Source of the DNA: Pseudodonghicola xiamenensis DSM 18339
Lineage (GTDB): Bacteria; Pseudomonadota; Alphaproteobacteria; Rhodobacterales; Rhodobacteraceae
Length of the DNA: 61,395 nucleotides
Reading direction: 5' to 3'
NCBI RefSeq assembly: GCF_000429365.1
Contig: NZ_AUBS01000025.1
Location: 1-61,395 of the forward strand
The notes below the pieces were generated by a model. It saw only the letters and a program-made list of their open reading frames with translations. It made no database searches and was not told the origin of the DNA. This document shows, in pieces, positions 1-10,131 of this stretch; position 1 is the stretch's first letter; the number at the start of each line of letters is the position of its first letter. A program made the translations under genes and the position numbers.

Positions 1-990
<990 letters not shown>

Positions 991-998
991 TCACAGCC

Positions 999-1027
999 GC
1001 GCCCGGCCGACAGGCCGGGCGCATTTG
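999..1027 (+). terminator. Rho-independent terminator after the formaldehyde dehydrogenase
   Basis: A perfect 10-bp stem (GCGCCCGGCC / GGCCGGGCGC) with loop GACA lies 9 bases after the stop codon. It is followed by a short ATTTG tail, so the hairpin is strong but the T tract is weak. Confidence 0.6.
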
Positions 1028-1033
1028 ACAAGC

Positions 1034-1067
1034 AAGCGGCCTGCCGGTGTCCCGGCAGGCCGCTTTT
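1034..1067. terminator. Bidirectional terminator between convergent genes
   Basis: A perfect 14-bp stem (1034-1047 and 1052-1065) with a 4-nt TGTC loop is flanked by AA on the left and TTTT on the right. It can therefore stop transcription from both the plus-strand dehydrogenase and the minus-strand TRAP operon, which ends at 1105. Confidence 0.8.
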
Positions 1068-1104
1068 GGTTTCAGGTCCTGTTCGGTGTCCTGTGCCCGG
1101 GCAA

Positions 1105-3324
1105 TCAGGCCGGGGTTGCCCGCGGCATCGGCCGGGCCAGCACCGCCAGCACCAGGACGGCCCCGATGGTGATGGCGATCCAGTTGGTCGAGATCAGGAA
1201 CAACCCGCCCACCGTCAGAGCGATCTTGTGCCACAGAAACAGGTTCTGGCGGAACCAGCCGATATAGGCCGAGGACAGCGCCAGAACACCCAGCAACCCG
1301 GACAGCAGCGCGGTGACGAATTCAACCGGGGTGAAATCGACGAACAGCAGGCTTGGTGCATAGACGAACATGAAGGGCACCAGTGCCTTGCCCATCGACA
1401 GGCGGAATGCCGTCGTCCCCGTTGTCATCGGTTCGCTGCGCGCCAGGCCGGCGGCGGCATAGGCGGCCAATGCCACCGGTGGCGTCACATCGGCCAGCAC
1501 CCCGAAGTAGAAGACGAAGAAGTGCGTGGCGATCAGCGGTACGCCGAATTCCATCAGCGCCGGCGCTGCGATCGAGGCCAGGATGATATAGGTCGGCGTG
1601 GTGGGGATGCCGGCGCCCATCACGATGCAGGCGATGGCGACGAAGATCAGCCCGAAGAACAGCGCCAGGCCGTTTTCCGACAGCATGCCGGTGAAATCCA
1701 TGCCGATCACGAAGGTGGCGAGGTCATGCGCCAGTTGCACCACTGCGGCGGAGAACTTGAAGCCCAGGCCGGTCAGCGTGGTCATCCCAAGAAGGAAGCC
1801 GACGCAGGCACAGGCGGCGCCGATGGCCAGCGCGAATTTGGCGCCATCCTCGAACCCCTGCACCAGACGCGGCGGCGTCAACACGGTGGAGGTGTCCATC
1901 GTTGTATTGCCCAGCATCCGCATAAGGAGCGGCACATAGGAGAAGACGATGGTCAGGATGATGCCCCAGAAGGCGGCGAGGAAGGGCGTGTATTGCATCA
2001 ACAGCATCGCCACCATGACCCCCAACGGGATGAACAGGTGCCAGGATTTCGCCAGCACCGCACCGAACTGCGGGATCTTGTCCTTGGACAGCCCCTTCAG
2101 CCCCAGCTTCTTGGCTTCCAGATGCACCATCAGCAGGATGGCGATATAGTGGAAGGCCGCAGGCACGATGGCGATCAGGATCAGCTCGTTATAGGGGATG
2201 CCCAGCATCTCGGTCATCACGAAGGCCGAAGCGCCCATGATCGGCGGTGTCACCTGGCCACCGCAGGAGGCCGAGGCCTCGACAGCGCCGGCGAAACGCC
2301 CGGAAAATCCGGATTTCTTCATCAAGGGAATGGTGAAGGCGCCGGTGGTCACCGTGTTGGCGATGGGCGAGCCGGAGATCATCCCGAAGAAACCGGAGGA
2401 GACCACCGAAACCTTGGCCGAACCGCCCGAAGCGCGGCCGGCGATGATAGTGGCCAGGTCGATGAAGAGCTGGCCCAGACCGCTCATCTGCGCGAGGATG
2501 CCGAACAGCACGAAGTGGAACACATAGGTGGCGACCACGCCGACAGCGACGCCATAGATGCCTTCTGTGCCGACGAACAGGTGGTTGACGATGCGGGTGA
2601 TCGAATAGCCGCGATGCGCCAGGATACCTGGCAGATAGGGGCCGACCAGCGCATAGAGCAGACAGGCGACGCCGATATAGGCAAGCGTCGAGCCCATGGT
2701 GCGCCGCGTGGCCTCGAGCGTCATGATGATGGCGACGAGACCCATCATATAGACCGGCTCAGGCGGGTTTCCGACATTGTCGATGAAAATGTGTTTGAAG
2801 AAGATCGCCAGATAGGCCGAGAAGCCGGCACCGAAGGCGGCGAAGATCCAGTCGCGCAGGGCCACCTTTTCGGGGTTGGCGCCCTTGCGGTTGAACGGCA
2901 GGGTCAGGGCGATCAGGATCAGCATCACCACGGTGAAGCCGGTCTTCAACCCGCTGGGCGGCAGCGCCTGCACAAGATCGTAGAGGATGTAGAGGTAGAA
3001 GGCCGCGAAAAGCAGCGAGTCGACCCAGAGCCGTGGGGTCGGCTGCGCCCGTTTGCGCGGGAACACCAGAAAGATCAGCCCCATCACGAACGTCAGGTGG
3101 ATGGTGCGGTGCATCACCTCGTTCAGCAGCCCGAAGCCGGCTGTATAGACGTGAAACAGCGACAGGATGACCGAGGCGATGGTGACGAAGATCGCCGTCG
3201 GCCCGACCAGCCGGCGGAAATTCGACTCGGAGTCATATTCCCGGACCAGGGCCTCCAGTTCGTCTGCGGAATAGTCGTGGTCAGGCTGTGCGGCGGTATG
3301 ATCGCGCGGTGGGGTATTGGTCAA
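1105..3324 (-). CDS. TRAP transporter fused permease (4TM/12TM, TAXI type)
   Basis: This 739-residue polytopic membrane protein fuses the small and large TRAP permease subunits, as is usual in TAXI-type systems. It uses the sodium or proton gradient to import a solute delivered by the periplasmic TAXI protein encoded just upstream. Many hydrophobic segments are visible from about residue 40 to the end. The DctM signature region SGSPIANTVTTGAFTIPLMKK is near residues 310-330, and GGQVTPPIMGASAF and ADVTPPVALAAYAAAGLA follow. The start codon is TTG at 3324; it overlaps the DUF1850 stop (TTGA) and has GAGGAG upstream, so translation is probably coupled. The substrate cannot be read from the sequence; adjacency to hutG1/hutF1 or eutBC is only suggestive. 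Confidence 0.92.
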   Translation of the reverse strand: MTNTPPRDHTAAQPDHDYSADELEALVREYDSESNFRRLVGPTAIFVTIASVILSLFHVYTAGFGLLNEVMHRTIHLTFVMGLIFLVFPRKRAQPTPRLWVDSLLFAAFYLYILYDLVQALPPSGLKTGFTVVMLILIALTLPFNRKGANPEKVALRDWIFAAFGAGFSAYLAIFFKHIFIDNVGNPPEPVYMMGLVAIIMTLEATRRTMGSTLAYIGVACLLYALVGPYLPGILAHRGYSITRIVNHLFVGTEGIYGVAVGVVATYVFHFVLFGILAQMSGLGQLFIDLATIIAGRASGGSAKVSVVSSGFFGMISGSPIANTVTTGAFTIPLMKKSGFSGRFAGAVEASASCGGQVTPPIMGASAFVMTEMLGIPYNELILIAIVPAAFHYIAILLMVHLEAKKLGLKGLSKDKIPQFGAVLAKSWHLFIPLGVMVAMLLMQYTPFLAAFWGIILTIVFSYVPLLMRMLGNTTMDTSTVLTPPRLVQGFEDGAKFALAIGAACACVGFLLGMTTLTGLGFKFSAAVVQLAHDLATFVIGMDFTGMLSENGLALFFGLIFVAIACIVMGAGIPTTPTYIILASIAAPALMEFGVPLIATHFFVFYFGVLADVTPPVALAAYAAAGLARSEPMTTGTTAFRLSMGKALVPFMFVYAPSLLFVDFTPVEFVTALLSGLLGVLALSSAYIGWFRQNLFLWHKIALTVGGLFLISTNWIAITIGAVLVLAVLARPMPRATPA

Positions 3325-3812
3325 TAGGGTCTCTCCTCGTCACAGGGGGCAAGGGTCAGGGCGTTATAACCCAAGCGCGCCAAGGGCAAGTCTGTATCAG
3401 CGGTATGCAGTGTATTCTTGAATTGCGCCTGGATGCGCAGCGGGATCGGGCCGGTGGGACGGTCAAGCTCGATTATGAACTTTCCTTCCTCATGACGCCA
3501 GCCTGTCGCCTCCATGTCATTGGCGATCGAGGGCAGCCCGGCACCATGGGCCTGAAACACTTCGGAGGTCTGGATGATCTGACCATCGACGACGTGATAG
3601 GTATCGGTCACCGGGGTGCGGGATACCGAATGAATGAAGCTGAGGGCAAAGGCGCCGTCCGGACCAGCTGGCAGGCGGGCGACCTCATGGCCGTCGCCCC
3701 GGGTTTCGGTCAGGCAGAGCCAGACCTCTCCAGCGCGTGCCGGAGAGGTGAGGAGCGGGACAGCGACCAAGGCCGCCATCCCGCCCTGACGCAGTTGTCT
3801 GCGCAGGGTCAT
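3321..3812 (-). CDS. DUF1850 domain protein, TRAP-associated
   Basis: This 163-residue protein has an N-terminal signal peptide (positive LRRQLRQ, then a hydrophobic segment ending near SPARAG) and is probably periplasmic. DUF1850 proteins are commonly encoded between TAXI-binding proteins and fused TRAP permeases, exactly as here. The family motif FIHSVSRTPVTDTY is visible. Its function is unknown; an accessory role in TRAP transport is inferred from conserved gene order. Its start overlaps the TAXI stop by one base and its stop overlaps the permease start. Confidence 0.85.
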   Translation of the reverse strand: MTLRRQLRQGGMAALVAVPLLTSPARAGEVWLCLTETRGDGHEVARLPAGPDGAFALSFIHSVSRTPVTDTYHVVDGQIIQTSEVFQAHGAGLPSIANDMEATGWRHEEGKFIIELDRPTGPIPLRIQAQFKNTLHTADTDLPLARLGYNALTLAPCDEERPY

Positions 3813-4792
3813 TACTTGGAGATGCCCTTTTCGGCGTAGTATTTCGCGGCGCCCGGGTGCACCGGGATCGACACGCTTTCCAGTGCCGTTTCCAACGAGA
3901 TTTGCTTGCCCATCGGGTGCACTTTGCCGAGCGTTTCGGTGTTTTCGTACAGCGCCTTGGTCACCGCATAGATCAGATCGTCCGGCACTTCGGCATGGGT
4001 TGCCCAGATGGCGCGCACGGCCAGGGTTTCCACGTCGGAATCGACACCCTTGTAGCTGCCGGCGGGGATTACCGCGCTGGCATAATAGGGTTGGGTTTCC
4101 TGCAGCTTGGCAATTGCCGGCCCGTGCAGCGGCACGATGGCGATGTCGTGGCCGTTGGCCAGGTCGATGACCGAAGAGGTCGGCAGGCCGGCGGTGATCA
4201 GCGAGGCATCGAGGTTGCCGTCCTTGATCTTGTCGACCGACTGCGCGAAGGACGAATAATCCTCGGACACGTCATCGCGGCTCATGCCGTGGGCTTCCAG
4301 CAGGTCGCCCAGCAGTTGCCATTGGCCCGACCCCGGCGACCCGGAGGAGATCGACTTGCCCTTCAGATCAGCGAATTCCTTGATGCCGCTGTCGGCCCGT
4401 ACCACCAGTTGCACGGTTTCCGGATAGAGGGCGCCGATGGCCCGCAGGTTGGTCAGCGCGGTGCCGTCGAACTGATTCTTGCCATTATAGGCGGCATCCA
4501 GGATATCGGCGGCGGCAAAGGCCGATTCGATCTCGCCACGGCCCAGGAGCTGTGCGTTGGCGACCGAGGCGTTGCCGGTTTCCGCAGTGGCCGAGATCTT
4601 GGTATCGGGCAGTTCCGCGGTGTTCGAAATCAGCTGAGCCAGCATCCCGCCCAGCGGATAATAGGTGCCGCCGGTGCCGCCGGTGGCGATGCCAAAGAAG
4701 GTACGGCTGGCCGCGAAAGCGGGGGCCGAGACGATCCCCGCCAGCGTGGCCGCGGCGGTGGTGCCCAGAAACTGGCGCCGAGAAATGGTCAT
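3812..4792 (-). CDS. TAXI family TRAP transporter solute-binding protein
   Basis: This 326-residue periplasmic receptor starts with a Tat-like signal (SRRQFLGTTAAATLAG...APAFAA). TAXI-family marks follow: the FFGIATGGTGGTYYPLGG segment at the mature N-terminus and later SSGSPGSGQ. It is the first gene of the three-gene TAXI-DUF1850-permease operon. An AAGGAG ribosome binding site precedes the ATG at 4792. It is divergent from hutG1 across about 140 bp, so the transporter and that short catabolic cluster may share a control region. The ligand is not identified. Confidence 0.93.
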   Translation of the reverse strand: MTISRRQFLGTTAAATLAGIVSAPAFAASRTFFGIATGGTGGTYYPLGGMLAQLISNTAELPDTKISATAETGNASVANAQLLGRGEIESAFAAADILDAAYNGKNQFDGTALTNLRAIGALYPETVQLVVRADSGIKEFADLKGKSISSGSPGSGQWQLLGDLLEAHGMSRDDVSEDYSSFAQSVDKIKDGNLDASLITAGLPTSSVIDLANGHDIAIVPLHGPAIAKLQETQPYYASAVIPAGSYKGVDSDVETLAVRAIWATHAEVPDDLIYAVTKALYENTETLGKVHPMGKQISLETALESVSIPVHPGAAKYYAEKGISK

Positions 4793-4931
4793 GGTCTTCT
4801 CCTTGTTGCAAGGTTATCGCCCCCGGTCCGGCCGGGCCGGAAGGCGCGACAGGGCAGAGGGTCGGATGAAACGATCTTGACGGTATGTTTTCGCATGTCA
4901 ATATTGGTTTTCAAATGTGAAAGGGCTGTCT

Positions 4932-5735
4932 ATGGGAAATTTCGGCGATATTCCCCTCTTCGATCGGAGCTGCGGCACCACGCCGCTGCTGTTGAACGTT
5001 CCCCATGCCGGCACCTTTTTGCCCGACACGCTTCGCGCCCGGTTGCGGCCCGAGGCGTTGGACCTCTGCGACACCGATTGGCACATGGACCGGATCGCTC
5101 GCGACATCCTGCCCGAGGGCGCCAGCCTGCTTTGCGCCAAGCCCTCGCGCTATGTCGCCGACCTGAACCGGCCGGCGGATGACCTGCCGCTTTATGCCGG
5201 GGCGACCACCGGGCTGATCTCGACCATCGACTTCGACGGCAACCCGCTCTACCTCCCGGGCCAGGAGCCCAACGAGGCCGATCGCCAGGCCCGTATTGAC
5301 GAAGTTTGGACGCCCTATCACGCGGCGCTGGCCGGTGAAATAGAGCGAATCCGCGCAGCCCATGGTTATTGCCTGCTGCTTGACGTCCATTCGATTCGCA
5401 GCCACGTGCCGCGCCTGTTCGACGGACGGTTGCCCGACCTGAACCTTGGCACCAACTCGGGCGCCAGCGCCGCGCAGGACCTGAGCGATGCGGCTTTCGA
5501 GGCGCTCAGGGCCAGCGGTTTCAGCGCGGTGCGCGATGGCCGGTTCAAGGGCGGGTTCATCACCCGTCACTATGGCCAGCCTTCGGAAAACGTTCATGCC
5601 CTGCAGATCGAGATCGCGCAGGACAATTACATGCTGGAACAAAGCCCCTGGACTTATGTCCCGGAAAAGGCCGACCGGCTGAAACAGGCGCTGAGTGCGC
5701 TGGTGGCGGTGATGGCCGCCTATCGCCCGCAGTAA
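4932..5735 (+). CDS. hutG: N-formylglutamate deformylase (first copy)
   Basis: It hydrolyses N-formylglutamate to glutamate and formate, the last step of the five-step Hut pathway. Family marks are NVPHAGTFLPD near the N-terminus, CDTDWHMD, the metal-site segment LLLDVHSIRSHVPRLFDG, and GGFITRHYGQP near the C-terminus. I chose the ATG at 4932 because AAGGG lies 6 nt upstream; an in-frame GTG at 4917 would add five residues but has no ribosome binding site. It is followed after 10 bp by hutF1, whose product it would consume. A second, divergent copy lies at 43392-44189. Confidence 0.92.
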   Translation: MGNFGDIPLFDRSCGTTPLLLNVPHAGTFLPDTLRARLRPEALDLCDTDWHMDRIARDILPEGASLLCAKPSRYVADLNRPADDLPLYAGATTGLISTIDFDGNPLYLPGQEPNEADRQARIDEVWTPYHAALAGEIERIRAAHGYCLLLDVHSIRSHVPRLFDGRLPDLNLGTNSGASAAQDLSDAAFEALRASGFSAVRDGRFKGGFITRHYGQPSENVHALQIEIAQDNYMLEQSPWTYVPEKADRLKQALSALVAVMAAYRPQ

Positions 5736-5745
5736 GGAAACGATA

Positions 5746-7164
5746 ATGACCACTTTGCCTCAAGGCGCGCTGGATGGCGCGCATTTCCGCCTGGCGCTGA
5801 CACCCGAGGGCTGGCGGCGCAATCTCTCGGCCACCTTCGCCGCCGATGGCACCATCGCCGCGCTGGTCGAGGATGACAATCCGCAGGGCTTTGCCGTCTA
5901 TGACAACCCGGTGGTTCCGGGCATTACCGACCTGCACAGCCATGCGTTCCAATATGCAATGGCCGGCCTGTCCGAAGTGCGCCGCAACCCGGTGGACAGC
6001 TTTTGGTCCTGGCGCGACATCATGTATTTCTTCGCCCTCACCCTCAGCCCCGAGGACATGCAGGCGATCGCGGCGCGGCTGTATCTCGACCTGCTGAAGG
6101 GCGGCTATACCGGTATCGTGGAATTCCACTATGTCCACAACGATCTGGATGGCTCCGCCTATGCCCGGCGGGAAGAACTGTCGCTGGCGATCTTCGAGGC
6201 GGCAGAGGCGACCGGCATCAGCCTGACCCATCTGCCGGTCTTCTATGCTCATTCGAACTTTGGCGGTCTGGCCCCGACAGATGGGCAACGGCGGTTCATT
6301 CAGGATCTGGACGGCTATGCCCAGATGCTGCGGGCGCTGAAGCCGGTGGCCGAGGCCAAGGGGCATCGGCTGGGCATCGCGCCGCATTCGCTGCGCGCGG
6401 TAACCGAGGCCGAGATGACCGCGCTGATGGCGCTGCGCGACGATCTGCTGCCCGGCTGTCCGGTGCATATCCATGTCGCCGAACAGATGAAAGAGATCGA
6501 GGATTCGCTGGCCTATAACGGTCGCCGGCCGGTGGAACAGTTGTTCGACATCGCCCCGGTCGATGACAAATGGTGCCTGATCCACGCCACGCATCTGACT
6601 GATGCGGAGGTCACGCAGATCGCCGCTTCGGGCGCCACCGTCGGGCTTTGCCCGATGACCGAGGCCAACCTGGGCGATGGCATCTTCCGGGCTGCGGATT
6701 ATCTGGCGCAGGGTGGGCAGTTCGGCATCGGATCGGATTCCAACATCGCCGTGTCCGCCGCAACCGAGTTGCAGCAACTGGAATACAGCCAGCGCCTGCG
6801 CGACCGGCAGCGGAACGTTCTGGCCGCACCGGATCAGCCGCATGTGGCCGCGAACCTTTGGACGCGCGCGGCGCTTGGCGGGGCGCGGGCCGCGGGCCGG
6901 CCCGAAGGTGCGTTGACCGTGGGCGGTGCTGCCAATTTCGTTGAGCTGACCAGCCCCGAGCCGGGGGCAATGGCCCCGATTGACCCGGAAGCAGCGCTCG
7001 ACTTCCACGTCTTTGCTGGCCGGGGCTTCCATGTCGGCGACGTCTGCGTGCGGGGCCGCCGCGTGGTTACCGCCGGCCAGCACCCGGAAGAGGTGCGTAT
7101 TCTCCGCGATTATGCCGATGCCATGGCGCGGGTTGCCGAGCGGCTGGCCAATCGCGCGACCTGA
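5746..7164 (+). CDS. hutF: Formimidoylglutamate deiminase (first copy)
   Basis: This 472-residue amidohydrolase-superfamily enzyme deiminates N-formimidoyl-L-glutamate to N-formylglutamate and ammonia. Metal-binding and catalytic motifs visible are DLHSHAFQ near residue 65, HIHVAEQ near 245, LIHATHL near 280 and GSDSN near 330. With hutG1 it completes the lower Hut branch, but hutH, hutU and hutI are absent from this locus. It could serve an imported intermediate or share substrate with the full cluster at 35690-49119. An IclR gene follows after 18 bp. Confidence 0.93.
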   Translation: MTTLPQGALDGAHFRLALTPEGWRRNLSATFAADGTIAALVEDDNPQGFAVYDNPVVPGITDLHSHAFQYAMAGLSEVRRNPVDSFWSWRDIMYFFALTLSPEDMQAIAARLYLDLLKGGYTGIVEFHYVHNDLDGSAYARREELSLAIFEAAEATGISLTHLPVFYAHSNFGGLAPTDGQRRFIQDLDGYAQMLRALKPVAEAKGHRLGIAPHSLRAVTEAEMTALMALRDDLLPGCPVHIHVAEQMKEIEDSLAYNGRRPVEQLFDIAPVDDKWCLIHATHLTDAEVTQIAASGATVGLCPMTEANLGDGIFRAADYLAQGGQFGIGSDSNIAVSAATELQQLEYSQRLRDRQRNVLAAPDQPHVAANLWTRAALGGARAAGRPEGALTVGGAANFVELTSPEPGAMAPIDPEAALDFHVFAGRGFHVGDVCVRGRRVVTAGQHPEEVRILRDYADAMARVAERLANRAT

Positions 7165-7182
7165 AGGGACAAGACAAGCTGA

Positions 7183-7932
7183 ATGGCCAAGGACCCCGCG
7201 TATCGCTCAAACTCTCTGGTGCGCGGTCTGCGCATTCTCGAATGCTTCGACCCTCGTCATCCCGAGATGACGCTGAGCGAGATTGCCGAGGCTATTGGCG
7301 TCACCAGTTCCGCCGCCTATCGTTTCGTCATCACGCTGGAACGGGAAGGCTATCTGGCGCGGCACGAGAACAGCTATCGGCTGGCGCCGCGGGTGATGGA
7401 TCTGGGCTATGGCTATGTCAAATCGCTCGATGTCTATGACATCGCGCGGCCCTTGGCGGATCGGCTCAGGAACGAAACCGGCTTTACCGTGCATGTCTCG
7501 GTCCTGGAGGGGACCGAGATCGTCTATGTCTATCGCGCGCTGTCGGATCGTTCGATGGTGTCGAATGTGCCGGTGGGGTCGCGCCTGCCGGCGGTTTCGA
7601 CCACCATGGGCCGGGTGCTGCTGAGCGATCTGGACGAGGCGGAGCTGGATCGCCGGTTTGCCGGATATCGCTTCGCCCCGATGACCGAGGCGGCGCCGGC
7701 GACATTGTCGGCACTCAAGGCTTTGCTGGTCGAGGATCGCAAGCGTGGCTATGTTGCGCAACGTTCGCATCTGGCGACCGGCACGTTTTCCATCGCGGCG
7801 CCGCTGGTGTCGCGTCATGGCGATTATGTCGCTGCGATCAACCTTTCCGGGCACGAATTGCAACTGCAACCGGATGCCGCGTTGATTGAAAAGGTGCGCC
7901 AGACCGCCCGGCAGATTTCGGAAATGCTCTGA
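7183..7932 (+). CDS. IclR family transcriptional regulator
   Basis: The 249-residue product has an N-terminal winged helix-turn-helix (about residues 8-65, LSEIAEAIGVTSSAAYRFVITLEREGYL split over the fold) and a C-terminal IclR effector-binding domain (SRLPAVSTTMGRVLLS, then a GYVAQRSHL region). It lies immediately downstream of hutF1 on the same strand and is likely cotranscribed with hutG1-hutF1, so control of that pair or of the divergent TRAP operon is the simplest reading. This differs from the full hut cluster, which uses a GntR/HutC regulator. The effector is unknown. Confidence 0.9.
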   Translation: MAKDPAYRSNSLVRGLRILECFDPRHPEMTLSEIAEAIGVTSSAAYRFVITLEREGYLARHENSYRLAPRVMDLGYGYVKSLDVYDIARPLADRLRNETGFTVHVSVLEGTEIVYVYRALSDRSMVSNVPVGSRLPAVSTTMGRVLLSDLDEAELDRRFAGYRFAPMTEAAPATLSALKALLVEDRKRGYVAQRSHLATGTFSIAAPLVSRHGDYVAAINLSGHELQLQPDAALIEKVRQTARQISEML

Positions 7933-7942
7933 ACCTTCCGGG

Positions 7943-8737
7943 TCAGCTCAGCGCCCCGGGCGCTGGAGGGGCGGCGATGGTTTCGGTCCGGTCCTTCAGG
8001 TCGACACCGGAGAGTTTCAGCCGCGCTGCCTCGCGCAATAGGTAGATCGCCCGATGCGCCGCGTCATCGGCGCCCAGCCCGCCGGGGCGGATATTCGAAA
8101 TGCAATTGCGGTCGGCATCGGTGCTGCCGACGCGCGGCGCCCAGGTCAGATAGAGCCCCAGGCTGTCAGCCGCCGACAGGCCGGGTCGTTCGCCGATCAG
8201 CACCAGCGCCATTCTGGCGCCAAGCGCCTGGGCGATCTCGTCGCCGATGGCGACACGTGCCTGGGTCGCGATCACCAGAGGGGCAGGGGACAGCCCTGCC
8301 GCCCTGATGAGCGGCCAGAGCGCCGCAAGGAAGGGCGGCGCCGAGGTCTGGGTGGCCAGGGCAGATAGCCCGTCGGCCAAAACGATGGCGACATCCGGCT
8401 GATGGTCGGGCCGGTGCGATTGCAGCATCTCATAGGTCCTGGGCGCCAGCAGACGGCCCAGATCCGGACGTTGCAGATAGGTGGCGCGATCCGGCGCCTG
8501 GCTGCAGACCTGCAAGGCGTCTTGACCCTCCGTCCCCAGATCCTGGCGCAGCCGGTCGACGTCCAGCGCCGAATGCACCGCCGTGCGCGCCTGCGCATGG
8601 GCGATCTGGAAGTCCAGATGCCGTGCCGTCGTTACCGACACGCCCGCCCGCCCCAGGGCGATCCGCGCCGGGGTCAGCCGTCTGAGCCCGGCCCATTGGT
8701 CGGCGCTGCGATCGTCGGGAAGCTCGGTCTTGCTCAT
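7943..8737 (-). CDS. eutC: Ethanolamine ammonia-lyase small subunit
   Basis: EutC pairs with EutB to form the adenosylcobalamin-dependent enzyme that splits ethanolamine to acetaldehyde and ammonia. The 264-residue protein shows the EutC features ARIALGRAGVS near the N-terminus, a DGLSA segment, LIGERPGLSAADSLG, and the C-terminal NCISNIRPGGLG. It is translationally coupled to eutB by an ATGA overlap at 8734-8737. No eutA reactivase, transporter, aldehyde dehydrogenase or microcompartment gene is present nearby, so this is a minimal ethanolamine module. Confidence 0.95.
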   Translation of the reverse strand: MSKTELPDDRSADQWAGLRRLTPARIALGRAGVSVTTARHLDFQIAHAQARTAVHSALDVDRLRQDLGTEGQDALQVCSQAPDRATYLQRPDLGRLLAPRTYEMLQSHRPDHQPDVAIVLADGLSALATQTSAPPFLAALWPLIRAAGLSPAPLVIATQARVAIGDEIAQALGARMALVLIGERPGLSAADSLGLYLTWAPRVGSTDADRNCISNIRPGGLGADDAAHRAIYLLREAARLKLSGVDLKDRTETIAAPPAPGALS

Positions 8738-10131
8738 GCCCGGCCCAGCCTCAGTACGGTGTGCGACAGCTCCCCCGGCGGCAGCGGATTGGGGGCGAAT
8801 GTCCCGTCCGCCGCCATGATGCCGATCCGGTCCAGCCAGGCCTCGAACTCCGGCGCCGGGCGCAGGCCCAGTACTCGCCGGGCATAAAGCGCGTCATGGA
8901 AAGAGGTGGTCTGATAGTTCAGCATCACATCGTCCGATCCGGGGATCCCCATGATGAAATTGATCCCGGCCGCCCCCAGAAGGGTCAGCAGGATGTCCAT
9001 ATCGTTCTGATCCGCCTCGGCGTGGTTGGTGTAACAGATGTCACAGCCCATCGGTACGCCCAGAAGCTTGCCGCAGAAGTGATCCTCAAGCCCGGCGCGG
9101 ATGATCTGCCGGCCGTCGAACAGGTATTCCGGCCCGATGAAGCCCACCACCGTGTTGACCAGCAGCGGATCAAAGGCCCGGGCCACCCCATAGGCGCGCG
9201 CCTCGAGCGTCTGCTGATCGACGCCGTGATGTGCCCCCGCCGACAGCGCCGATCCCTGGCCGGTCTCGAAATACATCACGTTCTGCCCGAGCGTGCCGCG
9301 GTTCAGCGCCAGCGTGGCCTGATGCGCCTCGGCCAGCAGGGCCAGCGATATGCCAAAGGATTTGTTGGCTGCCTCGGTTCCGGCGATCGACTGAAAGGTC
9401 AGATCTACCGGTGCGCCCTGCTCGATCGCCTGCAGGGTGGTGGTGACATGGGCCAGCACGCAGGATTGCGTCGGGATCTCGTTTTCGGCGATCACCGCGT
9501 CGAGCATGTGCAGCAGATCGATCAACGTGGCGACATTGTCCGAGGCGGGGTTGATCCCGATCACCGCATCGCCAGAGCCATACATCAGACCGTCGAAGAT
9601 CGAGGCCGCGATGCCGCGGGCATCGTCGGTCGGATGATTCGGTTGCAGCCGGGTCGACAGCCGCTTTTCCAAGCCGATGGTATTGCGGAACCGGGTCACC
9701 ACCCGGCATTTCTGGGCGATCAGGATCAGGTCCTGCACCCGGCAGATCTTGGATAGCGCCGCCACCATTTCGGGGGTGAGCCCGGGGGCCAGCGCCGTCA
9801 GCATGGCGCTGTCGGCGGCGTCCGACAGCAGGAAATCGCGCAGATCTCCCACTGTCATATGTGCCACCAGGGCGAAGGCTGCGGCGTCGTGGTTGTCGAG
9901 GATCAGCCTGCTGACCTCGTCTTTCTCATAAGGCACCACGGTTTCGCTCAGAAACACCCTGAGCGGCAGGTCGGCCAGCGCCACCTGGGCGGCGACGCGC
10001 TCCACCTCGGTCCCGGCAGCGAGACCGGCAAGCTGATCGCCGGACCTGAGCGGCGTTGCCCGCGCCAGCAGCGTTCTGAGGTCGTCGAACCGGAAGGTTT
10101 CTCCGCCAAGGCTGTATCGAAATCCGGGCAT
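8734..10131 (-). CDS. eutB: Ethanolamine ammonia-lyase large subunit
   Basis: EutB (465 residues, close to the usual 450-465) is the catalytic TIM-barrel subunit that binds ethanolamine and adenosylcobalamin. Recognisable segments include YSLGGETFRFDDL at the N-terminus, the NPASDN loop, TGQGSALSAGAHHGVDQQT, and GIPGSDDVMLNYQTTSFHD near the C-terminus. It is the first gene of the eutBC pair, on the minus strand. The free acetaldehyde formed would need an aldehyde dehydrogenase encoded elsewhere. Confidence 0.96.
   Translation of the reverse strand: MPGFRYSLGGETFRFDDLRTLLARATPLRSGDQLAGLAAGTEVERVAAQVALADLPLRVFLSETVVPYEKDEVSRLILDNHDAAAFALVAHMTVGDLRDFLLSDAADSAMLTALAPGLTPEMVAALSKICRVQDLILIAQKCRVVTRFRNTIGLEKRLSTRLQPNHPTDDARGIAASIFDGLMYGSGDAVIGINPASDNVATLIDLLHMLDAVIAENEIPTQSCVLAHVTTTLQAIEQGAPVDLTFQSIAGTEAANKSFGISLALLAEAHQATLALNRGTLGQNVMYFETGQGSALSAGAHHGVDQQTLEARAYGVARAFDPLLVNTVVGFIGPEYLFDGRQIIRAGLEDHFCGKLLGVPMGCDICYTNHAEADQNDMDILLTLLGAAGINFIMGIPGSDDVMLNYQTTSFHDALYARRVLGLRPAPEFEAWLDRIGIMAADGTFAPNPLPPGELSHTVLRLGRA

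Noticed and set aside
1066..3327. A 753-codon open frame antisense to the TRAP permease
   Set aside because: Its product is rich in Gly, His, Gln and Arg with no domain, the usual shadow of a GC-rich gene; the minus frame is a clear permease.
4911..5753. Minus-strand frame of 280 codons opposite hutG1
   Set aside because: Shadow frame; the plus-strand frame has all N-formylglutamate deformylase motifs.
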